Part shown: positions 55,319-64,000 of the stretch, piece by piece | Layout of the letters: every line of letters begins with the position of its first letter | Numbering within the stretch: position 1 is the first letter of the stretch | Origin: Macrocybe gigantea | Lineage: Eukaryota; Basidiomycota; Agaricomycetes; Agaricales; Callistosporiaceae | Direction of reading: 5' to 3' | DNA: 64,000 nucleotides | Assembly: GCA_011319805.1 (NCBI GenBank) | Contig: SJRY01000276.1 | Coordinates: forward strand, 186,001 to 250,000 | Position numbers and translations under genes: made by a program | The notes under the pieces: model-generated | Databases searched by the model: none | The model's input: only the letters and a program-made list of their open reading frames with translations | Told to the model about the DNA's origin: nothing

Positions 55319-55504
55319 GTGGTTCAGCGTCAAGGTGTAACACAGCACGATAACGCGAACAAATACATGTAGGGAAGCCACTACAAGTCAGGAACCCGTC
55401 ACTGGACTGCAGACTCGCCGGCAAATTTATGCAATACAAATAATGTTACAGATATACAATGAAGAATGAACGACAAGAGGAAGACCAGATGGACGGGGCG
55501 ATGG

Positions 55505-56348
55505 TTAAGACATCAAGCGTTCACCCCAAACGAGCCGATGTCGATGAGCTCTGTACGCGCCCGAAACGAGGAGCCATAAAAGATAGGAGCAGACCACGAA
55601 GGACAAGGCAAAGAGCAACCGCATGAATGTCTTCCATCTCCAGGACACAGGGCTGGAGGACGTGAAGATAATACGACGCCAGCGTTCATAGAACTCTGTG
55701 TTAAGCCATGTCAAATCTTCCGTTAAAGCTTGTGCCTAGCAAAGCCTTGTTAATTTCGGATCCGTGCTGTTAAAGTATGGAAGAAACACAGACCTTTTGC
55801 CGACCGGATTCATATACCAGCCGTATACCAGCCACTTGTTGCTGTATTACCGGTAATGATTCCGACAGGTCAGACAAAACGTTGCGGGATTCGTCAAGTT
55901 CACTTTTGATATGGGGCACTTGGGTCTTGAGAGCTCGCTCCGCCCGGGAGGTATTTTTCTGGTAAATGAAGTGAACAGAGACCTAGGGACAGAAACGATG
56001 ACAATGCTCACCTGGATACTGGTATAGGACTCCTGTATCTTGCTCTCAATGGCTCGGAAATTGCTCAACCCTTCAGATAGTTCGGACTGGATTGGAATGA
56101 TCAACATTGTTAAGACGCAGAGAAGACGCTGCGCTGACTTCTAGCGATTTCATTTGGGATTCATAATCTTCGACCCTTTTGGAGACCTTCGTTAAGGCAA
56201 TTTCCAGTTTACTTTTGGGATCCTGTTAATGACAGCTGAACGAGCGATCCGCCGCAGCTTACCGGGTCGAGACGTATGCAGGATAATCAGAATTCCGTGC
56301 GCGATGAAGAGGCAAGTCTATAAATTGGGACGACCTGCCCTGAGACAT
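55505..56348 (-). CDS. Unrecognised coiled-coil protein with C-terminal membrane span
   Basis: I do not recognise the family. From ATG 56348: SQGRSSQFIDLPLHRARNSD, then DPKSKLEIALTKVSKRVEDY, SELSEGLSNFRAIESKIQES, SRAERALKTQVPHIKSELDE, SRNVLSDLSESLPVIQQQVA, and in the last exon LTEDLTWLNTEFYERWRRI and one hydrophobic segment FMRLLFALSFVVCSYLLWLL near the C-terminus, followed by a short basic tail. The heptad-like pattern and single C-terminal span suggest a tail-anchored tether or SNARE-like protein. At least five exons. The first junction (donor near 56278) is one base out as drawn and may be another missing G at CCGG, or the first exon may be wrong. No SNARE zero-layer residue could be assigned. 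Confidence 0.6.
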
Positions 56349-57714
56349 GGTGATGGGTGAAAAGAAAAAAAAAATTGGTCAAAAGTGTATAAGGGGGTGG
56401 CTACATAGAAAGTGTTGGACAGGCCTCATGCCTGCGACTTGACGAGACCATTCTGATCGCAGAAGCCGTAAATGAAGTTCACGTGACTCGGCCGAAAAGC
56501 GCGAGGCCAGCCAAGGCTCTCTTGGCCGAAAAGTTCACCGCTCCTAACTTCCATCGTCCTGCTCACGATATTGGGATCTCTGGCCGGTGCGCATGTGATA
56601 ACTTCACTATTATCACAGTACTAAATTCAATTCTCAACTCCGAGTTGCACCTTGAAGTGCAGAAGCAGACGAATCCTAATCTGGCATGTGTATGTACGGT
56701 AGCTCGACATATTTTCCATCTTGCGAACCACGAGGCTCTTACACACCAGAATATTTGACTATCACACGAAGCGGCACTAATAGATTAGGTGGTGTGAGCA
56801 TCAACCATGCTATCCTGCATTTCGAACCGTGGGTGCTCGTCTCTCCTTCCCACAAACTTTCGGAGGAGTCCACGTAAGGCAATCAGAATGACGATACCTG
56901 AGTACCCGAACTGCACTTTTTCTTTTTGCCATGCAGGCAAGCATGCAGGTCGCAGGCTCGTTCACATGTGCAGCCAATATGAAGTCCTTCGAAGTCCCAG
57001 CTACAGGTCATCCTTCTTGTTTCGTAAGTCGCCGAAGTTGAAAGGCATAACAACACTTTATTCAGTTAGTCCGCCAGTCATCAGGCTTGTGGTCACAGCA
57101 ACACGTGCTCTCCCTTGGATATTGCTCTCAATACATACAAGTGCTGTGCAAAGCGTTGTCTGCCCTGCTTCCTATCGTCATCACCCCAGAGCTCGCTCAT
57201 AACGGTTCTCGGATAAACCTGTGTCGGATTGAACGACTATCGCATCCTTAGCTCCTTTATTGTCGCCATACGGTCGTTTGGCCATCCTCAAATGCTCTTT
57301 GTTGCACCTCTTCGCATATGACAAGAGAAACGCATGCCATTTCGCGTCACCGAGCCCTATCCGCCACGCGCATGGCTCTTGGGAAATGCTCTGAGCATCA
57401 TGCTCAATCTGTGTCGTATGGTCTTACCCTCACTGAACTACTTATCTCTTTTATTCGTTGCCCCATTCAACTCGACAACTAATCCCGATTTCTCAGTTTT
57501 GTCCTCCTGTCATCTCGGCTTCGGTTCTTGAGCGACATCTTGCACTGTCCTTCCACCTGGCGAAACTTGTCAGCTGCCCAGAAATTGTTCTCCACTCATG
57601 CGGGGCCAGAAGACATGCACACGCTACTTTGGGCATTCGTCAACATATAAATGAGGATCGCATTCACTGTCATCCGCAGGATCAGTCCTATCCCCAACTC
57701 CTCCAGAATCCAAC
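56349..57714. other. 1.37-kb gene-poor region upstream of the first GH18 gene
   Basis: Between a minus-strand gene start and the first GH18 start, so it holds two promoters. Short plus-strand frames are present, but none resembles a protein and none has a convincing exon structure. A TATAAAT element lies at 57646-57652. Confidence 0.4.
57646..57652 (+). promoter_or_regulatory. TATA-like element of GH18 gene A
   Basis: TATAAAT 63-69 bp before the start codon at 57715, a typical position for a regulated fungal gene. Confidence 0.55.
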
Positions 57715-59319
57715 ATGGTTTCCTATCTGGCTTGGGCAGCTCTCCTCTCCTGGATAGCTTTATCCATCGGGAGAGTAAGCTCTATGGTGCTCAACGCGAC
57801 GCAGTTCGAAGGTCTGGGACCTAAAGCCCGAGAGGTCCTTGCCCGCGCGACGCCTTCGCCTCCCCATTTTGTTGTATATCAAGATGCTTGGGATGGCACT
57901 ACGGGTCCCCGGCCGTGGCTAACCTGAAGGTAGTTATATCTCTTCAGCTATCCAAACTCCATAAACAACATACTAACGATGTGCAAGGGATATAATGTCT
58001 AGTGGGTGGCTGACTTGATCAGGCATTCTTCTTGCTCAAGGCGCATCGATACAGCGCTTTGTCGTTCCTTCTATTAGCAGGACCCTGGGACAAGGTAAAA
58101 TTATTCGCAGCCCCCAGCGCGTTTCAGATCCAAACCCCTTACGAACCTACTAGGCGTACGAATGGACGACATTCACAGATGCTGACAGGGCTACCATCAA
58201 GTCGCAATATGCAGCTGCAGGCATCAAATTGATTGTCGCTGCCTTCGGAGCCACAGATGTACCAACTACCGTGAACGCGGACCCGATCGCCACTGCCAAT
58301 ACTATGGCCGCTTGGGTCAAGAAATACAACTTGGACGGAATTGATGTTGACTATGAGGTTCGATGTTTTTCCATCGATTACTAGGCCGCCTACTAATTCA
58401 ACGTAGGATTTCAATGCTTTCGACGCTGGGGATGGAAGGGCTGAGGTAAACATATTTTGACCACCCCGTTCAGTCGCCCTGTTCATTTCTGTGCTTTTTC
58501 TGCTTAGAATTGGCTGATCAATTTCACTAAACAACTCCGGTCTCAACTGCCTCAAGGAACATACATCATCACACATGCTCGTACGTTTATTCTTTCTCTG
58601 TTTTCAAATTCGCAACTGAAAATCTGTCACTTAGCCGTTGCGCCATGGTTAGTGTTGTCGGTAATCGATCTTGGTCATGCCCCAATCATAGCATTATTTC
58701 AAGGTTTTCTCCGAACAGATGGGGTGGAGGAGGTTATCTGAAGGTGCATTCCTCCGTGGGAAGTCTCATCGATTGGTACAATGTCCAGGTGAACAAAAAG
58801 TCCTTTATATGTCATATCTTCCTCGCAGCTAAAACGTCTTCTTTTAGTTTTACAATCGTGCGTCCTTTTCGTGCCTTGTCGTTGAGTCCTTTTTCGTAAT
58901 AAATTCACGCAGAGGGTGCCTCGGAATACACGACATGCTCTAACTTGTTGACTACGTCATCAAGCACCTGGCCAGGATCTGCTGTTTTCCAAATAGCAGC
59001 TAATGGTGTACCTCTTTCAAAAATTGTGATCGGAAAACCCGCTACCACGGCTGACGCCAGTAACGGTTTCATGTCGACGTCGACGTTAGCCAGTTGCCTA
59101 CAGCAAGCGAAGAACCAGGGTTGGAGTGAGTTCGAGCTTCCTCCCTATTTATCCCATCCTAACATGTATTCCTTCTGCAGACGCTGGAGCTATGGTCTGG
59201 CAGGTGAGCAATCAGAGCCCCTGCAGCAATTCTGGTATTGATTTTGGCCTTTTCAATAGTACCCACATGCAACCAGCTCTTGGATCACGGCTGTCCGAGC
59301 CTCATCGTGGCCAGTATAA
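57715..59319 (+). CDS. Secreted GH18 glycosidase (chitinase-like), copy A
   Basis: Secreted glycoside hydrolase family 18 enzyme, probably a chitinase of wall remodelling or nutrition. A signal peptide (SYLAWAALLSWIALS) and short propeptide precede RATPSPPHFVVYQDAWDG. The catalytic motif is DGIDVDYE (DxxDxDxE), followed by THAPVAPWFSPNRWGGGG, LIDWYNVQFYNQGASEYTTC and KIVIGKPATTADASNGF. Twelve exons in 1.6 kb: 57715-57929, 57988-58001 (14 nt), 58055-58094, 58154-58357, 58407-58445, 58508-58580, 58635-58647 (13 nt), 58704-58788, 58848-58857 (10 nt), 58913-59125, 59181-59203, 59260-59319. Exon 1 needs one more C at the CCCC run 57907-57910 to stay in frame. It is a paralogue of copy B at 61940, with identical small-exon lengths. 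Confidence 0.85.
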
Positions 59320-59944
59320 TGACTATCTCTTGCTTTCCTTTGTGCTTCTAGACTGATGATTGATATATAACACGCTGATCTTTTGTACACCTGTTGACAC
59401 ATAAATCCATTTTGTAGCATCTGGTTGCGGGCAAAATGGTCTATTGCTTGGTAGAGGGAACACTGCACTCATCTCGATAGTCCTCTGAATCGGAATGAAA
59501 GAAGCTCAGTCCAGCATTTCAGAGCAATCTGTTACTTCTCGTAGAGACCGCTGTAGAAGCCTGAACACCTCTGCCGATTTGGTGTGACCTTCGGTACCTG
59601 ACCGGAGTGTATAGCCCTTCATATCTGCCAAAGCTTCAGTCAATAAGTCATGCCCGATAAATAGCATTGGTATACGGTAAGAGACACGATTTGGAGCTTC
59701 AAGTTAGCGAGGCGATCGTCTTCAAATGCAGATGCATCGCGTGACCGAAAACACGACGCACGTGCAAGATCGTGATTGAAACGCGTTCTCTAATCTGGAT
59801 CTAACGCCTATCGCTTGCGACGATGCCCTGCCTCGCGGTGCAAAGATTTCCAAAGATGTTCAAACATAACGCACGATAAAAGGGCGGCCCCAGGACGACA
59901 ATCTCCCAGAACTACTCTTCTCTCAGCCATATCTCCTCTTCTCT

Positions 59945-60511
59945 ATGCATCGGCGCCCATTCATCGTCTCTCCAGCTCCAGTTGGGGAGTCCGCCAGGCA
60001 GGAAATGAGTCCAGCTGGCGGGATCACAATGGTATCAGCATTATGCAATGTCATGGCAATCAGCATTGCGCCTGAGTTCGCCATTGACTACCATCTGGAC
60101 ATGTGCATTTTCGCCACTGTTTCCCTGAGTACTGCAAGGTGGTACAAAACCCCACTGGTTGTTGAGTTGACTGAAGGGAGTCGGCTGTGCCATGACAGGG
60201 ACGACTTCGCGGCTGCGGCGCCTAGAGACGGCTCCAACGTCCTTCGATCTCTAGTGCGTGGGGGGACTCGCGAAGTGCGAAAGGGACACCACATGGGCAT
60301 GTTCACAGTGGTATCAGCATTATGCAACGTCATGGCAATCAGCATCGCGCCTGAGCTCGTCATTGACTGTTATCTGGCCATGTGTATCTCTGTTTCCGTT
60401 GTCTCAAGTACCATGACGCAGCCCACAACAACTCCGCAAGCTGTTGCATTGAAGGACTGCAGACTGGATGAGGCGTCGCTCGCCTCGACCACAAGAGGGC
60501 GGCAGGGGTGA
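59945..60511 (+). CDS. Orphan ORF with internal tandem repeat, doubtful
   Basis: A 188-residue open frame I do not recognise. Two similar blocks, VSALCNVMAISIAPEFAIDY and VSALCNVMAISIAPELVIDC, lie 279 bp apart. The blocks are moderately hydrophobic, and a Cys-containing MCI(F/S) segment follows each. No signal peptide, domain or intron signals stand out. The repeat is clearly visible in the DNA, and the shared frame of the two copies is compatible with coding, but the minus strand is also partly open. It could be a repeat fragment rather than a gene. Confidence 0.2.
   Translation: MHRRPFIVSPAPVGESARQEMSPAGGITMVSALCNVMAISIAPEFAIDYHLDMCIFATVSLSTARWYKTPLVVELTEGSRLCHDRDDFAAAAPRDGSNVLRSLVRGGTREVRKGHHMGMFTVVSALCNVMAISIAPELVIDCYLAMCISVSVVSSTMTQPTTTPQAVALKDCRLDEASLASTTRGRQG
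60024..60389. repeat. Imperfect direct repeat, about 85 bp, 279 bp apart
   Basis: Copies at about 60024-60110 and 60303-60389 share GGTATCAGCATTATGCAA and most following bases (for example CATGGCAATCAGCAT). Weaker similarity continues about 80 bp further. Differences are substitutions, mostly at third positions of the plus frame. Confidence 0.8.
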
Positions 60512-61841
60512 AAATTTTCCAAGGTGCGTCCAGAACATCCGCTCGCAGGGCAAATTTGCCTTTGGCGGCGCATTCTGGACTCGTTTCTGGAAATTCGTGG
60601 AAAAAAGGAAGTGAGCTCTGCTCAGTGAGAACGGTGCCTTGTTAGTCCACATTCCTAGTTCAATCTTCACCTTGTATCAGGCTTGTAATGGTTCCGGATA
60701 TGATCAATATGTCTCTGAATGGAGGGCTATAGTCCTTTCTAGGTCCACAACCTGTAAGAATAGGGCATTCTGCTCTAAGCCTTTGCTAAGTGCAACGTCT
60801 TCGCAAATGCTAATGGCATTAGCGGTAGCGGTAGTTCTGCTGCGGTGCGAAAAGTTGCTATTGGCAGACGGGATCTTACTTGTGACTCACATGGTACAAT
60901 GCAGGGGGTCGACGTGTCGTGAGAAGGAGTTGTAGCAAGGATGGGATGGTGTACTGTACCAAGAAGCACCTTTGTATTATTTGTCCATCTTAGCGTGTCA
61001 ACAAATATATGTGTCCACATTTTCCCCTAATCACAAGACTGAACAAACCAAAATCACCTTTGGACCGAGTGCTAATTTCGCGTTCATATTCCTTGTGGTC
61101 TCAACAGGCCGGCCTCCGCTAACTTGACAAAAGGGCTCGTTGCTTGCTGGGACGCGCATGCTAGCGACACAGGTGCGGGTGCCTTTGGTAATCACGAGAT
61201 TTTGTCATTGGCATGGAGGTGGAGCAAGAGCTCTGTTTCTCCACAGATACCACCTTCGACATCCGAATACGGTACAACTAAAATGCACCGAAACTTCGCC
61301 TATCCACTTCTACTTTCGCAACTTGAATTCTAGCAACCGTGGATGTTGACCCCACCTTGTAGGTCTTAATCGGCTGGCCAAACGACACAGGTTCGTGCTA
61401 ACGGCTGATGCTTTTCTAGGTGTCGTGTATGTGCTTTCGCGTTGTTCACGTATTGCAACCCCTTGACTCCTAAGTGTAGAAGGCCACATGGAGATGTGAA
61501 GCACGACTGAACAGTTCTACCTGACCATTCTATTTTCTCATGTTACCTGCTTCCTTGGAATGAAAGCTCGACCAAGGTGGATAACGACGTTCCCAGTCAT
61601 CTCTCTGCATTTGAATCAAGAAAGTAACACCAAGCTGTGTAACCTCGATCCGAAGACCCGGATTCCTCCCACAATATATATCTCCATACCTCCCCCAATT
61701 CATGCCCGATCATGTTGGTGTTCTATCCCTTTTCTTTTTGTTCAGCTTTTTCATTTTTGGATGGCCAGCATGACTGCTTATCACATGTGCTGTGCAGTGT
61801 GCGTCTTGACGAGGACGCATGGACGACTAGTACGACAGCAA

Positions 61842-61848
61842 TATAAAA
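61842..61848 (+). promoter_or_regulatory. TATA-like element of GH18 gene B
   Basis: TATAAAA 92-98 bp before the start codon at 61940. Copy A has a comparable element, suggesting both are regulated promoters. Confidence 0.55.
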
Positions 61849-61939
61849 GAGACTGTCAGTCTGCTGCCGAATTGGGTTCCTCAGCTTCTGTAATTTCTTC
61901 AGAGCTAGTTCATTGGCCTCTTCACCCGCTTTTCAGACA

Positions 61940-63577
61940 ATGTTCTATCTTGCTTCGCGTTCTGTTGCTGTGGCGATAGCTGCTTTGTTACCCTTCTCCG
62001 TGGTTGCTGCTTTGCCTGTCGAAGCCGCATCGCGGAACACTACGATCCACGAGCTTTCAGTGCGTGCGACGCCTTCCCCACCCCATTTTGTCATCTACAG
62101 CGACAAATTTGTCTCTGGTTTAACTGGCCCTCCTCCGGTCAGCCAAGTTCAAGTAAGTTGATTTCACAATGTGTCTTTTTGAACTCGATTTGACGTTCAA
62201 CCATCAGGGATACAACATATTGTGAGTTCGTGCAACGTTTCTTAGTTTCGAGCTATTCATCTTCAATTCATTCCGTAGCGCGCTTTCCTTCTTGCTTACT
62301 GAAGGAGCGTTCGATAAGGTAAACATGCCATCTTGCGGAACCAAACACGTACCTCATTTTCACTGAAGGCTGCAGAATGGACGCAGTTATCGGCATCGCA
62401 ACGGTCAGCTATCAAATCCCAGTATGCCGCTGCAGGGATCAAGTTAATCGTGTCCTTGTTTGGTGCTACTGACGCGCCCACCTCAACTGGTGCTGATCCT
62501 GTCGCGACGGCTAATACCATGGCTGCCTGGGTTAAACAGTTTAGCTTGGACGGCGTGGACGTTGACTATGAAGTCAGTATATTTTTAGCCGCATATTCCC
62601 ATCGTCATGTTCTGAGTACTTTCCGCTCCGTGCACCACATGCAGGACTTCAACGCCATCAATGCAGGGGATGGCGAAGCCGAGGCGCGTCTGGATGACAC
62701 GTATCTACCCGTGACGCGCTCATTTCATCACGCAGGCTTGGCTTGCAACGTTTACTCGACAACTACGCACTCAATTGCCTCAAGGAACATTTATACTGAC
62801 CCATGCACGTGAGTGTCCGACTCTTCCTCGTTGATTTAACCCATCTAACAGGCATCATTGCTGAAGCCGTGGCACCCTGGTGAATTATCGGCGGTTTGAA
62901 GCAAAAGTGATTCGCTGATGCTGACAACTATTTGTCAAGGTTTTCGCCAAACAAGTTCGGAGGCGGCGCTTACCTCACAGTCCACTCAACGGTCGGTAAT
63001 TTGATAGATTGGTACAACGTGCAGGTGCGAATCCGGTGTAAGAGAACTGTGTGTTTGAGAAAACTGACTTTAAGAACGTTCGACTCCCAGTTCTATAACC
63101 GTACGTCATATAGTTCTTTGCCATTCTAGACCGTTATTTATATATTTATACTTCACACGTGGATAGAGGGAACGAATGAGTATACAACCTGCCAGGGTCT
63201 CCTGACCACCTCTTCCAACACATGGCCTCAGTCAGCGCTCTTCCAAATTGCTGCTAGCGGTGTCCCCCTGTCAAAGCTCGTGATCGGCAAGCCCGCCACG
63301 GCCGGGGACGCCAGCAACGGCTTCATGCCCACTACGACCTTGGCGCAATGCGTGCAGCAAGCTAAGAATCAGGGATGGAGTACGTTAATGGCATGATTCT
63401 CGGTCAGATTAGCTCGTTCTGACGATTTTCCAAATCTAAAGATGCAGGAGTCATGGTTTGGGAGGTGAGCACAGTGAAAATGATTGACGAATTCTGTATG
63501 CTAATGGCCTTCCTTAGTTTCCCGATGCTGCGGCCTCGTGGATCCAAAGCGTGCGTTCATTGGCATTCCCAGAGTGA
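61940..63577 (+). CDS. Secreted GH18 glycosidase (chitinase-like), copy B
   Basis: Paralogue of copy A. Signal peptide SVAVAIAALLPFSVVAALP, propeptide, then RATPSPPHFVIYSDKF, SASQRSAIKSQYAAAGIKL, the catalytic DGVDVDYE, THAPVAPWFSPNKFGGG, LIDWYNVQFYNRGTNEYTTC and KLVIGKPATAGDASNGF. Twelve exons: 61940-62152, 62208-62221 (14 nt), 62279-62318, 62369-62572, 62645-62683, 62736-62808, 62867-62879 (13 nt), 62940-63024, 63091-63100 (10 nt), 63167-63379, 63442-63464, 63518-63577. The intron after exon 5 appears to start GC (GAG|GCGCGT) where copy A has GTAAAC. No base deficit. The catalytic glutamate is present, so activity is expected. The exact substrate (chitin or other GlcNAc polymer) is inferred from family only. 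Confidence 0.87.
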
Positions 63578-63754
63578 TGTAACTACAGAGATGAGTGTCC
63601 CTACCGGTCTACGGTCTTGAGATAGGAAAAGGAAGAAAAATGTCTAATTCGTAAAGAGTGAATGCAATTTGAGGGAGTCAATTGTCCGATATACCCATAG
63701 CAATGTGTGACGGGAGAAGCTGATGTAGACAGGTCCCCAGTATACTATAGCAAG

Positions 63755-64000
63755 TTAGGAGAGGGAAGGAGGAGACGATGTCCATGATTCTCGCGCAGCC
63801 TAGAGGCAAATTAGACAACGAATAGTTTCTGTGTGCCGCGTGCGATTGTCAAAGAAGCACTCAAGTATAATGAAAGTTTACGCACGATAGCGGACGCTGG
63901 AGTATTGTTGTCTTTGTTATACGCGTCAATATCGCCGACGAAGAATAGCGAGTTCTATGGGATGTGTTTCAAGCTGAATGCCCCTTTGAAAAGTGACAGA
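63755..64000 (-). CDS. 3' end of a gene entering from beyond the window (uncertain)
   Basis: On the minus strand a plausible exon NSLFFVGDIDAYNKDNNTP (about 63900-63955) has an acceptor (CATAG) before it and a donor (ATC|GTGCGT) after it. It would join a last exon AARESWTSSPPSLS ending at a TAA at 63755-63757. The product is not recognised and the rest lies outside the window. The signal could be chance; it is listed because both splice signals and the frame agree. Confidence 0.3.

Larger units (their letters stand above)
59320..61939. other. 2.6-kb gene-poor spacer between the GH18 paralogues
   Basis: It contains one open plus-strand frame with an internal duplication (59945-60511, separate entry) and a TATA-like element just before copy B. 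The rest holds only short, unconvincing frames. I see no transposon ends, long terminal repeats or RNA gene. Confidence 0.4.

Noticed and set aside
56349..57714. Possible small secreted protein or RNA gene in the gene-poor stretch
   Set aside because: Frames are short with no signal peptide, Cys pattern or splice structure, and no tRNA-like arms were seen.
1..64000. Prophage, CRISPR array, plasmid origin or bacterial operon structure
   Set aside because: Genes are intron-rich and eukaryotic throughout; no spaced direct repeats or prokaryotic gene strings were seen.

Overview
This window is nuclear DNA from a filamentous basidiomycete, most likely an Agaricomycete. Almost every gene is split by many short introns (about 40-100 nt, GT/AG, often with a CTRAY branch site). 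Gene content is fungal: PET117, COX9, HRT3-like, CLR2, KAR9, ERG4, MPE1 and secreted GH18 enzymes, plus F-box/leucine-rich proteins of the kind expanded in mushrooms and a DNMT5-type methyltransferase-helicase. Nothing looks bacterial, viral or organellar. I saw no tRNA, rRNA, CRISPR array or intact transposon.

Layout. 0-5.3 kb: PEX7, a small methyltransferase, an F-box protein and CRIPT. 5.5-12.5 kb: one very large minus-strand gene for a DNMT5-type maintenance cytosine methyltransferase (methyltransferase, zinc cluster, SNF2 helicase with inserted RING), beginning with a canonical PCNA-binding PIP box. 12.8-20.6 kb: a second F-box protein, PET117, a CTD-interacting-domain protein, a PAP2 lipid phosphatase and the Rfc3-type clamp-loader subunit. 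20.6-21.6 kb: coding-like debris I could not assemble. 21.6-32.6 kb: a zinc transporter built partly from micro-exons, EMC5, the RED splicing factor, ZW10, the PP2A B55 subunit and COX9. 32.8-45.3 kb: a membrane DnaJ, an HRT3-type F-box protein, a sterol O-acyltransferase, CLR2 and a KAR9/GAS2 protein. 45.8-56.3 kb: TRAPPC12, ERG4, MPE1, VPS5 and an unrecognised coiled-coil membrane protein. 56.3-64 kb: gene-poor DNA holding two paralogous secreted GH18 genes, an orphan frame with a tandem repeat, and the end of another gene.

Functional themes: silencing (DNMT5, CLR2), mRNA processing (CID protein, RED, CRIPT, MPE1), membrane traffic (ZW10, TRAPPC12, VPS5), sterol metabolism (acyltransferase, ERG4) and mitochondria (PET117, COX9). 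Many neighbours are divergent pairs sharing a short promoter; EMC5 and RED are only 58 bp apart.

Two cautions. First, at least eleven places in eight otherwise conserved genes need exactly one extra G or C, always beside a short G/C run, to keep frame. This looks like systematic consensus error rather than pseudogenes. Second, exon boundaries were placed by eye from splice signals, frame and family resemblance; no alignment or database search was run. Gene limits are more reliable than individual junctions.
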